29,747 nt of DNA from an uncultured Dorea sp. (GCA_934307335.1 CAKRCL010000015.1:1-29747), one strand, 5' to 3'; numbered from the stretch's first letter, positions 1-7,532 are shown. Notes: generated by a model not told the origin, from the letters alone. Made by a program: numbers and translations.

Positions 1-29
1 GAATCTCATTCACATTCATCACCTGTGTT

Positions 30-58
30 ATCATACACGATACGCTTCATGGTGTCAA
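30..58 (-). promoter_or_regulatory. Sigma-A promoter reading out of the left edge
   Basis: On the minus strand TTGACA (53-58) is followed by a 17-base spacer and TATGAT (30-35), a near-consensus housekeeping promoter. Transcription would start near base 22 and run left out of the window, so it should serve a gene not visible here. It lies just downstream of the subtilisin stop codon. Confidence 0.7.
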
Positions 59-86
59 GTATTTTTTCTTTACACTTCACTTTTTC

Positions 87-977
87 TTACATTTTCAGGA
101 AATTTCGTATATTTAGCATTCCCCAGCCCTGTTCTCCCACACCTGGCAGACGCTCACAAGTTTCACGAAACCTTAATTTAATCTCTACATTTGTAATCTG
201 TGGATACTTTTCAAGAATCAGCGCAGATGCCCCTGATACTATCGGTGTTGCCATCGAGCTTCCGCTTTTCACCGTATAAGCATCTTTCTTTCCATGAATT
301 TTACTATTACAGGAAATAATTTGGTATCCCGGAGCTACCAGATCCGGCTTCACTACACATTCTTTTGTAGGTCCATTTCCAGAACAACCATCACTCTCCA
401 TTTTTTCAGTCTTCACCGCTCCGACGGTAATCACTTTTCTACTTGTTCCAGGCACTACAACGGTTCCTTCTCCCGGTCCATTATTTCCTGCTGACACAAT
501 AACTACTAGTCCAAGATCCCACAAGTGTTCCACTGCCTGTATCAACCACTTTTCTTTTACCGTATTCAAATCCTTCCCGGCTCCTGCTGAAAGATTCACA
601 ATACGTATTCCATATCTTTCATAATTAGAAGCGACCCAACGTATCCCGGCAAGAATACTCTCTACATTTGCTTCTCCTCTTTTATCCAGCACTTTCACTA
701 TTACCAAATCACATTCCGGCGCAATTCCGGCAAGAATTCCATTCGACATCCGTCCACTCCCGGCAAGAATCCCTGCGACATGCGTTCCGTGTCCATTATC
801 ATCATAACACTGTCTCTTCCTATTTATAAAATCCTGCCATCCAATAACTCTTCCTTTAAAATCCGGATGTACCGCAAGCCCGGTATCCAAAACCGCCGCT
901 GTTACCCCTTTCCCCGTAATCCTCTCTTTATTTTGGTCATTGTCCCAATAGTGTACCAGCTTTTTCACACGATCCAT
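87..977 (-). CDS. S8 family serine peptidase (intracellular subtilisin type)
   Basis: This is a 296-residue subtilisin-fold peptidase that cleaves peptide bonds with an Asp/His/Ser triad. The triad is visible: Asp31 in AVLDTG, His63 in NGHGTHVAG and Ser241 in SGSSMATP. The oxyanion-hole Asn lies in VSAGNNGPG. There is no signal peptide and only a short N-terminal extension before the catalytic domain, so it resembles cytosolic subtilisins rather than secreted pro-enzymes. The ATG is preceded by GGAG at good spacing. The gene is divergent from the J-domain gene across about 135 bases. The cellular substrate cannot be told from sequence; protein turnover or sporulation-linked processing are possibilities only. 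Confidence 0.93.
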   Translation of the reverse strand: MDRVKKLVHYWDNDQNKERITGKGVTAAVLDTGLAVHPDFKGRVIGWQDFINRKRQCYDDNGHGTHVAGILAGSGRMSNGILAGIAPECDLVIVKVLDKRGEANVESILAGIRWVASNYERYGIRIVNLSAGAGKDLNTVKEKWLIQAVEHLWDLGLVVIVSAGNNGPGEGTVVVPGTSRKVITVGAVKTEKMESDGCSGNGPTKECVVKPDLVAPGYQIISCNSKIHGKKDAYTVKSGSSMATPIVSGASALILEKYPQITNVEIKLRFRETCERLPGVGEQGWGMLNIRNFLKM

Positions 978-1030
978 AAAAATTTCTCCAAAACATTTCT
1001 TTTAAAATAGAATATTCGACGAAATAAAAA

Positions 1031-1059
1031 TTGATTTCTTCGTGTATTTGTCGTATGAT
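1031..1059 (+). promoter_or_regulatory. Sigma-A promoter of the J-domain gene
   Basis: TTGATT (1031-1036), a 17-base spacer and TATGAT (1054-1059) give a good housekeeping promoter about 55 bases before the DnaJ-type start codon. Confidence 0.6.
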
Positions 1060-1113
1060 ATTCTTGCTATTTACTGGGGAGTAAGATAGTGACAGCTTAA
1101 GGGGAGGAATTTT

Positions 1114-1755
1114 ATGGAGTCTAAAAACTATTATGACATATTAGAAGTTTCCGTAAAGGCATCTATTCAGGAAATCACTGTGGCCAAGAACAAACTGGCC
1201 AAGCAGTATCACCCAGATGTCAATATGCGAAATGGTATTGATACAACCGATAAAATGCAGGAAATTCTGGAAGCCTATCGTGTGCTTTCCGATCCGGCAA
1301 AACGCGCTGAATATGACCGCGAGATTCGTGGAAATCGTTCTTCCAAAATGCAGACATTCAATCTCTATGAGGAAGAAACAGTATCCGAAGATCCTGAACA
1401 TCCTACATTTGTAACTTACTGGAAAGCCGCCGGTGCTTTATATGATATTATCGAACAAAGTAATGAACTTTTTCGTCAAAAAGAAAGTTCTGCAAAGATT
1501 GGTAAGCTTGCCGTTCAGGCACTTCATCATATCATACTGCTGCGCGAAGCCGAGATTCCGGAACGCTACTGGTATCCGGATATTATGAACTGGCTTTTAT
1601 TCAAATGGTATCAAAATCGAAATTATAATCTTACTTATTTATTGAAGCTTTATGATGAATATGAAAAAAATGGCATGAACCGATTTGAAAAATTAAAACT
1701 TCAAAACCGCACTCACCGATATCAGCACTCCGTAAAGCGCCTGCTGCGCTATTAA
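1114..1755 (+). CDS. J-domain (DnaJ-type) co-chaperone-like protein
   Basis: This is a 213-residue protein with a J domain at about residues 5-68. It starts NYYDILEV and carries the HPD tripeptide (KQYHPDVN, about residues 33-35) that stimulates DnaK ATPase, and it ends in the usual YRVLSDPAKRAEYD. The rest lacks the Gly/Phe region, zinc finger and C-terminal substrate domains of true DnaJ. The C-terminal 140 residues are helical, rich in aromatic and charged residues, and I do not recognise them. It is probably a specialised DnaK partner in the cytosol with an unknown client. The start follows a strong GGGGAGG site. It is followed after about 70 bases by the Gly/Cys-rich gene, which has its own likely promoter. 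Confidence 0.85.
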   Translation: MESKNYYDILEVSVKASIQEITVAKNKLAKQYHPDVNMRNGIDTTDKMQEILEAYRVLSDPAKRAEYDREIRGNRSSKMQTFNLYEEETVSEDPEHPTFVTYWKAAGALYDIIEQSNELFRQKESSAKIGKLAVQALHHIILLREAEIPERYWYPDIMNWLLFKWYQNRNYNLTYLLKLYDEYEKNGMNRFEKLKLQNRTHRYQHSVKRLLRY

Positions 1756-1762
1756 AAGAACA

Positions 1763-1791
1763 TTCACACATTTTCTTTACAGGCATATGAT
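1763..1791 (+). promoter_or_regulatory. Promoter of the Gly/Cys-rich gene
   Basis: TTCACA (1763-1768), a 17-base spacer and TATGAT (1786-1791) lie between the J-domain stop codon and the next start codon. They suggest the small Cys-rich gene is transcribed separately. Confidence 0.5.
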
Positions 1792-1825
1792 GTAGTGTAA
1801 TCAATCTTTATCTGGAGGATTTAAC

Positions 1826-2125
1826 ATGAGTGATTTAAGTGCTACAAACTGTGGCTGTGGATGTGATGACGGAAGACGCGGAAACGGATGCGGCGGTTGC
1901 GGATGTGGTAACGACTGTGGTTTTGCAAATAACAGTTGTCTGTGGATCATCTTATTACTCATCTGCTGCGGTGGCCTTGGTAATGGTTGCGGCGGTTGTG
2001 GCGGTTGTGGCGGTTGCGGTAATGATAGCTGTCTGTGGATCATCTTATTACTCATCTGTTGCGGCGGTCTTGGTAATGGCTGTGGTAATGGATGCGGATG
2101 TGGATGCGGTAATGACTGCTGCTAA
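1826..2125 (+). CDS. Gly/Cys-rich repeat protein with two hydrophobic segments
   Basis: This 99-residue protein is mostly Gly, Cys and Asn. It has two copies of a unit made of a hydrophobic core ([11 protein letters not shown]) followed by GGLGNGCG repeats. It ends in [11 protein letters not shown]. The start has a strong GGAGG site, and a hairpin follows the stop. Database pipelines call similar proteins chorion-class high-cysteine proteins, by composition only. The two hydrophobic stretches are about 11-13 residues, short for membrane spans. The protein could be a structural or coat-like peptide, a metal-binding protein or a membrane-associated micro-protein. The function is unknown; that it is a real gene is well supported by the RBS, promoter, terminator and in-frame repeat. 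Confidence 0.8.
   Translation: MSDLSATNCGCGCDDGRRGNGCGGCGCGNDCGFANNSCLWIILLLICCGGLGNGCGGCGGCGGCGNDSCLWIILLLICCGGLGNGCGNGCGCGCGNDCC
1937..2080 (+). repeat. In-frame direct repeat, period 93 bases
   Basis: The stretch from 1937 to about 1987 recurs at 2030-2080, with the first 29 bases identical. It is separated by GGCGGTTGT-type triplet-rich DNA. The offset is 93 bases (31 codons), so the reading frame is kept. This is an internal duplication in the Gly/Cys-rich gene. Confidence 0.9.
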
Positions 2126-2136
2126 GTCCTAATAAT

Positions 2137-2158
2137 AGGGAGGTGGAAACACCTCCCT
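2137..2158 (+). terminator. Hairpin terminator after the Gly/Cys-rich gene
   Basis: AGGGAGGTG (2137-2145) pairs perfectly with CACCTCCCT (2150-2158) around a GAAA tetraloop, 12 bases after the stop codon. The following T tract is weak (AAATTTATT). Confidence 0.7.
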
Positions 2159-2166
2159 AAATTTAT

Positions 2167-2358
2167 TCACAAGCTTCGCCGCCTAAGCATCCGTTTATAT
2201 TCGTTCATATTCTCCTGGCTTCGCTTCTTCTCTTTCATCTGATTTTTTTCTACTTGCGCATCTTCCAACCTCTTTTTCAACATACAATTTTCATCTAGTT
2301 CGTATACGGCGTTTCCGTCTATAATTAATTTTCTACTCAATTTTGCACTCTCCTTCAT
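2167..2358 (-). CDS. Small charged hypothetical protein
   Basis: This is a predicted 63-residue protein from the ATG at 2358. It contains KLIIDGNAVYELDENC, which reads like a short conserved head, then a Lys/Arg/Glu-rich helical tail (about residues 30-63) likely to form a coiled coil. The frame stays open upstream to 2445 (GTG), with another ATG at 2412, and none of the three starts has a good ribosome binding site, so the start is uncertain. I do not recognise a family with known function. It converges on the Gly/Cys-rich gene. Confidence 0.55.
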   Translation of the reverse strand: MKESAKLSRKLIIDGNAVYELDENCMLKKRLEDAQVEKNQMKEKKRSQENMNEYKRMLRRRSL

Positions 2359-2504
2359 ATGATACTTAAGGATTGTTTTGTGTTCCGTATTCCCACAGTT
2401 TAATCCCGGCATCTCAAATATCTTTTTACTATAAAATATGCCCACTTTTCATATTTTCCATTCAAATCGCATATATATTTACAACGATATTTTAAGGAGC
2501 GCTT

Positions 2505-2870
2505 ATGGAACAGAAGCCAAAACCAATGACACCTTTTGATATGTTTGTAACCTCCTCTTCTCTTTATACTTTAAAAATGCTGCTTCCTTTTACCCCAGCT
2601 TCTCTTCAGCGCTCCTTAGCTATTTACATAAAATTTTCAGAATTAAAAACTACCATAGAGCATTTTTATGGATTTCAAAATTCCAATACCACAAATTCAC
2701 TTCTGGAACAATTAAAATCATCCTTAAGTCCGGAAGATCAAGCACAAATGTCACAAATGGAAGAGTTCATGAATATGATGGAAATGATGAAAAATATAGA
2801 TTTCGATTCCGATGGAGAAAATGCCTCTTCTCCTATGGACTTTATGAAAGGAGTTTTTGACAATGAATGA
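2505..2870 (+). CDS. Hypothetical protein, Met-rich C-terminus
   Basis: This is a 121-residue cytosolic-looking protein without signal peptide. The N-terminal half (MTPFDMFVTSSSLYTLKMLL) is helical and hydrophobic in part. The C-terminal 45 residues are unusually rich in Met, Glu and Asp (for example EEFMNMMEMMKNIDFDSDG). The start follows AAGGAG at standard spacing. Its stop overlaps the start of the next gene by 8 bases, so the two are translationally coupled and probably act together. No family with known function is recognised. Confidence 0.75.
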   Translation: MEQKPKPMTPFDMFVTSSSLYTLKMLLPFTPASLQRSLAIYIKFSELKTTIEHFYGFQNSNTTNSLLEQLKSSLSPEDQAQMSQMEEFMNMMEMMKNIDFDSDGENASSPMDFMKGVFDNE

Positions 2871-3147
2871 ATGGTTGAACAATCCAGCCCTTAGAAACAT
2901 GGACCCCATAAAACTAGAATTAATTCAGCTGGCCGCCCGTCAGACAGAAGGCAAAAACGGAAAATCCCTTGCCCCGGTCATGATGTCTTTAATCAGCAGT
3001 GCCCACAAAAAAGGAATCACGTTTTCTCCCGAAGAAATATCCTTTGTTCTCGAAATATTAAAAGAAGGAAAATCAAAAAAGGAACAAGATCAGATTGACC
3101 GTATGGTTCGCATGGTTTCCGGATATGCAAAAAGAGCCGGAAAATAA
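2863..3147 (+). CDS. Hypothetical protein, coupled to the preceding gene
   Basis: This 94-residue all-helical, basic protein starts MNEWLNNPALRNMDP and ends in a Lys/Arg-rich tail. The ATG at 2863 is chosen because AAAGGAG lies 9 bases before it; a TTG two codons upstream is unlikely. It overlaps the stop of the preceding gene (ATGAATGA). The two form a small bicistronic unit. The function is unknown, and no domain is recognised. Confidence 0.75.
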   Translation: MNEWLNNPALRNMDPIKLELIQLAARQTEGKNGKSLAPVMMSLISSAHKKGITFSPEEISFVLEILKEGKSKKEQDQIDRMVRMVSGYAKRAGK

Positions 3148-3207
3148 ATCCGACTCACATAATGTTCTACAGATAACACAATTGGAAGATTTTGAAGAAA
3201 ATTTCAT

Positions 3208-3669
3208 TTATAATTTTTTCTTCAATTCTCTACGCCTTTTTGCTTCTTCCCACTCTATCTTTTCATCTTCTGTTATAAGTTCAAGTCTTGGCACTGGAAT
3301 CGGTTGATCCATCTGATCCAGTGCCACCACCGTCAAATATGCATGATTGATCAATGTTCTCACACCATCCATCGACTCAACATAACTATCCACTTTAATA
3401 TCCATAGAAGTACGCCCAACATAGACCATCTGCCCGATAATGACAACGCTGTCATTTGGATAAGCTCCTTTTAAAAAGCTCAAATTATCAACACATACAG
3501 TTGTTACGTTCGTATGTGTATGACGCTTAGCTACAAGTGCTGCCACCTCATCAATCCATTGCATAAGCATACCTCCGAAAAGCCGCCCTGCTGCATTCAA
3601 ATGATTCGGTCTGACAATATGAACAGTCTCTACTCTGGATTCTGACACACTTCTGCTTTCTACTTTCAT
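3208..3669 (-). CDS. Acyl-CoA thioesterase, hotdog fold (YciA/BACH-like)
   Basis: This is a 153-residue single hotdog-domain protein that should hydrolyse acyl-CoA to free acid and CoA in the cytosol. The helix and turn RPNHLNAAGRLFGGMLMQWIDE, with the typical N-x-x-G-x-(L/I)-FGG pattern and downstream acidic residue, marks the acyl-CoA hydrolase branch. The central strand TVCVDNLSFLKGA fits this family. The C-terminus is a charged helix ending in ELKKKL. The start follows GGGAG and is preceded by an extended -10 promoter. The gene is divergent from the truA-like gene. Chain-length specificity cannot be read from sequence. Confidence 0.88.
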   Translation of the reverse strand: MKVESRSVSESRVETVHIVRPNHLNAAGRLFGGMLMQWIDEVAALVAKRHTHTNVTTVCVDNLSFLKGAYPNDSVVIIGQMVYVGRTSMDIKVDSYVESMDGVRTLINHAYLTVVALDQMDQPIPVPRLELITEDEKIEWEEAKRRRELKKKL

Positions 3670-3723
3670 TAAATTATACTCCCTAATTTCGTTTATAAAT
3701 GTATTCTTTCAACAAGCTCTTTT

Positions 3724-3732
3724 ATTATACCA
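3724..3732 (-). promoter_or_regulatory. Extended -10 promoter of the thioesterase gene
   Basis: The minus strand reads TGGTATAAT, a TGn extended -10 element with consensus TATAAT (3724-3729), about 55 bases upstream of the start. The -35 region is weak, as is common with extended -10 promoters. Confidence 0.6.
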
Positions 3733-3800
3733 CAAAATTTGTTATACTAATACTGCATTTCAAAGGGAACCATATAATTATAATCAGGGAGTATACATTT

Positions 3801-4538
3801 ATGAGAAATATAAAAATTACGATTGAATATGACGGAAGCCGTTATCAAGGCTGGACAAGGCTTGGTAAAGATGAATCCAATAACACCATATCCGCGAAGA
3901 TTATTGATGTACTGGCAAAAATGACCGGAGAAAAAAATATTGAGCTAAATTGCGGATGCCGTACAGAAGTCGGTGTTCACGCTTATGCTCAGATCGCAAA
4001 CTTCAAAACATCATCCAATTTGAGTACAAAAGATATTCAGCATTATCTGAATCGCTATCTGCCAATGGATATTGCCATTACAGAAGTGGAAGAAGTTCCG
4101 GATCGTTTCCACGCACAGTTAAATGCCGTTTCCAAAACATACGTTTACCGAATGACAATTATGGATGTTCCAAGCGTATTTGAACGCAGACATACCTACC
4201 ACTGCTTCAAAACGCCTGATAAAAAAGCTATGCAGCAAGCAGCTCTTTTATTTATTGGCGAACACGATTTTCGCAACTTCTCTACAGCTAAAAAGAGTAA
4301 GAATACAACCCGCGAAGTTTATGATATTGATATTTATGGAGATAATGAGGAAATGCAGATTCTCATTCAGGCAGATGACTTTTTACACAACATGGCTCGC
4401 CTTATGATTGGCACACTTCTGGATATTGGATTTGGTCTTAGAAAAAAAGAAGATATTGACGCAATTTTTGCCGGCGAAAAATCTGTAGGAAATCCTTGCG
4501 ATCCAAAAGGTCTGTATTTACAGGAAGTAGAATATTAA
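3801..4538 (+). CDS. TruA-family tRNA pseudouridine synthase paralogue with Glu at the catalytic Asp position
   Basis: This is a 245-residue member of the TruA family, which isomerises uridines 38-40 of the tRNA anticodon arm. Family marks are the N-terminal IEYDGSRYQGW, the block GCRTEVGVHAYAQIANF, and VSKTYVYRM and FLHNMARLMIGT in the second half. Oddly, the active-site motif is RTEVGVHA rather than RTDAGVHA, so Glu56 occupies the position of the Asp that is invariant in active pseudouridine synthases. It is either a divergent paralogue with altered chemistry or a binding-only or inactive protein. The ATG at 3801 is chosen because it begins the conserved fold and follows AGGGAG; an in-frame upstream extension to 3699 looks spurious. 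Confidence 0.85.
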   Translation: MRNIKITIEYDGSRYQGWTRLGKDESNNTISAKIIDVLAKMTGEKNIELNCGCRTEVGVHAYAQIANFKTSSNLSTKDIQHYLNRYLPMDIAITEVEEVPDRFHAQLNAVSKTYVYRMTIMDVPSVFERRHTYHCFKTPDKKAMQQAALLFIGEHDFRNFSTAKKSKNTTREVYDIDIYGDNEEMQILIQADDFLHNMARLMIGTLLDIGFGLRKKEDIDAIFAGEKSVGNPCDPKGLYLQEVEY

Positions 4539-4553
4539 TTTTACACTACCAAA

Positions 4554-4587
4554 TGGCTGTAACTCGAAAATCACAGAGTTACAGCCA
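4554..4587. terminator. Shared terminator between truA-like and ABC-F genes
   Basis: A perfect 12-bp stem TGGCTGTAACTC (4554-4565) with GAGTTACAGCCA (4576-4587) lies between two convergent genes. T-rich bases follow on the plus strand (TTCGTTTT); on the minus strand the tail is weaker (ATTT). Confidence 0.75.
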
Positions 4588-4619
4588 TTCGTTTTAAATT
4601 ATATGTATCTCATTTATTT

Positions 4620-6254
4620 TTAGTCTTCATCATCATTCTGTACTGTGTATGTCTGACGTTTTCTTGCCATTTCATCACTTTCAAGATATTCATCATAAGT
4701 TGTAATCTTGTCGATCATCTTTCCACCCGGTACGATCTCCATAATACGATTTGCAGTTGTCTGTACAATCTGGTGGTCTCTGGATGAAAACAAAATAACT
4801 CCAGGGAATTTTGTCATTCCGTTGTTGAGTGCCGTGATACTTTCCATATCCAAGTGGTTTGTAGGCTCATCAAAAATCAGTACATTTGCACCGGAAATCA
4901 TCATCTTAGATAACAGACAACGCACTTTTTCTCCTCCGGAAAGAACTTTCACTTTCTTCACTCCATCATCTCCGGCAAAAAGCATACGTCCGAGGAAGCC
5001 ACGTACATAAGTTGCGTCTTTCTCTTCTGAATACTGTGTAAGCCAGTCTACGATAGAATAGTCATTATCAAATTCACTTCCACTATCCAATGGGAAATAT
5101 GCCTGAGAAGTTGTGATTCCCCACTTGTATGTTCCCTCATCCGGCTCCATCTCTCCCATAAGTATCTGGAATAATGTTGTCTTTGCAAGCTCGTTGCTTC
5201 CAACAAATGCTACTTTATCATCATGTCCTAATGTAAAGGAAATGTTGTCTAATACCTTCTCTCCGTCGATTGTTTTGCTCAGTCCTTCTACCGACAGCAC
5301 TTCATTTCCAATCTCACGATTCGGGCGAAAATCAATGTATGGATATTTACGACTGGACGGTTGAATATCATCAAGCTGAATCTTCTCCAATGCACGCTTT
5401 CTTGATGTTGCCTGCTTAGATTTTGAAGCATTCGCACTAAATCTGGAAATAAATTCCTGCAGCTCTTTGATCTTCTCTTCTTTTTTCTTATTTGCTTCTT
5501 TCATCTGGCGAATCAAAAGCTGACTTGACTCATACCAGAAATCATAGTTTCCGGCATAAAGCTTAATCTTACCATAATCAATATCTGCGATCTGTGTGCA
5601 GACCTTATTCAAGAAATAACGGTCATGGGACACTACAATAACTGTATTGTCAAAGTTGATCAAAAATTCCTCAAGCCATGCGATCGCATCCAGATCCAAG
5701 TGGTTCGTAGGCTCGTCAAGAAGGAGAATATCTGGATTACCAAACAGTGCCTGTGCAAGCAGAACCTTTACCTTCTCAGGACCATTTAAATTCTTCATCA
5801 TCTCATAATGAAGTTCTGTTCCAATACCAAGTCCGTTCAACAGAGTTGCCGCATCAGACTCTGCTTCCCAACCATTCATAGTTGCAAATTCCGCTTCCAG
5901 TTCACTTGCTTTAATACCATCTTCATCGGTAAAGTCTTCTTTAGCATAAATTGCTTCTTTTTCTTTCATGATCTCATACAGTCTTGCATTTCCAAGCATA
6001 ACTGTATCAAGAACCGGATACTCATCATATTTGAAGTGATCCTGCTGTAAGAATGAAAGTCTCTGTCCCGGTGTGATGATAACTTCTCCGTTGGTCGGCT
6101 CAAGCTGTCCGGAAAGAATCTTTAAAAATGTAGATTTTCCCGCACCGTTTGCACCAATCAGTCCATAGCAGTTTCCCTCTGTAAATTTAATATTAACATC
6201 TTCAAATAATGCTTTTTTTCCAACTCGTAAAGTAATATTACTTGTACTGATCAT
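4620..6254 (-). CDS. ABC-F family ATPase (YkpA/YbiT-like)
   Basis: This 544-residue protein has two fused ABC ATPase domains and no membrane segments, the layout of ribosome-associated ABC-F proteins. Domain 1 has Walker A GANGAGKST and Walker B LLLDEPTNHLD, but its signature reads LNGPE instead of LSGGE. A Lys/Glu-rich linker follows (about residues 240-290, EANKKKEEKIKELQEF), the P-site tRNA interaction region in this family. Domain 2 has a degenerate Walker A (GSNELAKTT), a normal LSGGEKVRCLL signature and Walker B VLIFDEPTNHLD. Such half-degenerate sites occur in YkpA-type members. It probably acts in translation rather than transport; a resistance role cannot be inferred. The start follows AAGGAG. 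Confidence 0.9.
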   Translation of the reverse strand: MISTSNITLRVGKKALFEDVNIKFTEGNCYGLIGANGAGKSTFLKILSGQLEPTNGEVIITPGQRLSFLQQDHFKYDEYPVLDTVMLGNARLYEIMKEKEAIYAKEDFTDEDGIKASELEAEFATMNGWEAESDAATLLNGLGIGTELHYEMMKNLNGPEKVKVLLAQALFGNPDILLLDEPTNHLDLDAIAWLEEFLINFDNTVIVVSHDRYFLNKVCTQIADIDYGKIKLYAGNYDFWYESSQLLIRQMKEANKKKEEKIKELQEFISRFSANASKSKQATSRKRALEKIQLDDIQPSSRKYPYIDFRPNREIGNEVLSVEGLSKTIDGEKVLDNISFTLGHDDKVAFVGSNELAKTTLFQILMGEMEPDEGTYKWGITTSQAYFPLDSGSEFDNDYSIVDWLTQYSEEKDATYVRGFLGRMLFAGDDGVKKVKVLSGGEKVRCLLSKMMISGANVLIFDEPTNHLDMESITALNNGMTKFPGVILFSSRDHQIVQTTANRIMEIVPGGKMIDKITTYDEYLESDEMARKRQTYTVQNDDED

Positions 6255-6391
6255 TATATTTACTCCTTTTTACTTATCAATCACATTTTTGCTCATACAA
6301 AATTTATCTTATCAAATATAAGATGAAATAGCAAGCCGGGAAATCACTGTTTTCAGCACTTTTTATAAAAAACTTTTTATAAAAATTAATT

Positions 6392-6419
6392 TTCACAATT
6401 TCTTTTTTCGTTATATAAT
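6392..6419 (+). promoter_or_regulatory. Promoter of the patatin-like gene
   Basis: TTCACA (6392-6397), a 16-base spacer and consensus TATAAT (6414-6419) sit about 50 bases before the start codon in a very AT-rich spacer. Confidence 0.6.
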
Positions 6420-6470
6420 ATTCCTTAGAAACCACTATTGAATACTTAACAAAAATAAGGGGTGTTGATT

Positions 6471-7337
6471 ATGATAAATGCAACAATCGTACTGGAAGGC
6501 GGTGCGACCAGAGGTGTATTCACTTCCGGAGTTTTAGATTATCTTATGGAACAAGACACTTATCTCTCCCACGTTATTGGTGTTTCTGCAGGAGCATGTA
6601 ATGCCGTGGATTACGTTTCAAAGCAGATTGGACGTACACGAAACTGTATGATCGTGGAAGACAAAGAATACAACTATCACAATAATCTTCGTGATTTCAT
6701 GCGTGAAAAGAGTCTTCTGGATATGGATATGGTCTTTGACAAATACCCACGTGAAATCTTTCCATTTGATTTCGAAACATTTCAGAAATCCTGTGAACAA
6801 GGCATGGTCTGCGAGCAGGTCGCAACGAACTGCATTACCGGAAAAGCAGAATATATGATTGAAACACAAGATTTTGACAGACTGTTGCGCATCTGCCGAG
6901 CATCAAGCAGCATGCCTCTTCTGTGTCCTATGGTTAATATTGACGATGTACCTTATCTGGACGGCGGACTTGCAGATTCCATTCCGATCCGGCATGCATT
7001 GCATCAGAAAAATGAAAAGATTGTTGTGATTCTGACTCGCAATCCGGGATATCGCAAAAAGGCAATGACAAAAGGCATGGCAAAGTTATATCGCCGCGCT
7101 TATGGCAAATATCCGGAGGCTGTCAAGACTATGATCCGCCGGAATTATATGTATAACAAAGAACTGGAGCTCATCGAAAAATTAGAACACGAAGAACGGA
7201 TTTTCGTACTGCGTCCACTCGTCCCAACCGTATCAAGACTGGAGCAGGACTGCGACGTTCTAAGAGAATTTTACGAACATGGATATCACCTCATGGAACG
7301 AAACTATGAGAATCTGATGAGGTATTTAGAAAGTTAG
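6471..7337 (+). CDS. Patatin-like phospholipase family protein
   Basis: This is a 288-residue cytosolic patatin-fold protein, expected to be a lipid acyl hydrolase with a Ser/Asp dyad. The sequence shows the oxyanion loop LEGGATRGVFTSG near the N-terminus, the nucleophile elbow GVSAG (about residue 43 of the chosen start) and the dyad motif DGGLADSIPI (about residues 165-175). The C-terminal part is basic and helical. There is no signal peptide. The ATG at 6471 is preferred over a GTG three codons earlier because AAGGGGTG then lies at proper spacing. Close relatives are annotated as RssA-like or YjjU-like patatins. The substrate lipid is unknown. A long hairpin element begins at its stop codon. 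Confidence 0.9.
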   Translation: MINATIVLEGGATRGVFTSGVLDYLMEQDTYLSHVIGVSAGACNAVDYVSKQIGRTRNCMIVEDKEYNYHNNLRDFMREKSLLDMDMVFDKYPREIFPFDFETFQKSCEQGMVCEQVATNCITGKAEYMIETQDFDRLLRICRASSSMPLLCPMVNIDDVPYLDGGLADSIPIRHALHQKNEKIVVILTRNPGYRKKAMTKGMAKLYRRAYGKYPEAVKTMIRRNYMYNKELELIEKLEHEERIFVLRPLVPTVSRLEQDCDVLREFYEHGYHLMERNYENLMRYLES

Positions 7338-7349
7338 TTGTGGATTTTT

Positions 7350-7532
7350 ACAGAAAACCTCAAGGGTACGCTGAACTGGATTATTTCCTATATTTACTGC
7401 GCCGCCTATAATCGTCGTACTATGTAAACTCGCCTAAATAACAGGCTCAAACAGTACATAGTACGACGGGCTAGGCTTGTAAATATAAAAAAATAATCCA
7501 ATGTCCAGCTACTACCCTTGAGGTTTTTGTGT
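7350..7532 (+). repeat. Long multi-helix hairpin element, copy A
   Basis: Almost the entire 183 bases fold on themselves. From outside in: 7353-7368 with 7513-7528 (15 of 16 pairs), 7377-7386 with 7491-7500 (10 perfect), 7389-7397 with 7479-7487 (9 perfect), 7404-7408 with 7472-7476, 7413-7426 with 7455-7468 (14 perfect, CGTCGTACTATGTA), and a mini-stem GCCT/AGGC inside the terminal loop (7432-7446). A further inverted pair AGTTGTGG (7336-7343) with CCACAACT (7596-7603) encloses it. A diverged copy lies inverted at 7761-7848. There is no coding frame. It sits between convergent genes; it may be a dispersed structured repeat or an RNA. Confidence 0.75.

Noticed and set aside
1801..2055. Minus-strand open frame with Pro/Gln repeats opposite the Gly/Cys-rich gene
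   Set aside because: It is the mirror of Gly/Cys triplet repeats, has no ribosome binding site on that strand, and the plus-strand gene has promoter, RBS and terminator.
1880..2120. GGT/TGC-rich triplet tract as a CRISPR array or non-coding minisatellite
   Set aside because: The repeats keep frame, have no unique spacers of constant length, and encode the Gly/Cys-rich protein.
3672..3800. Inverted repeat AGGGAGTATA in the thioesterase/truA-like divergent spacer as an operator
   Set aside because: Each arm is simply the ribosome binding site region of its own gene, so the symmetry is explained.
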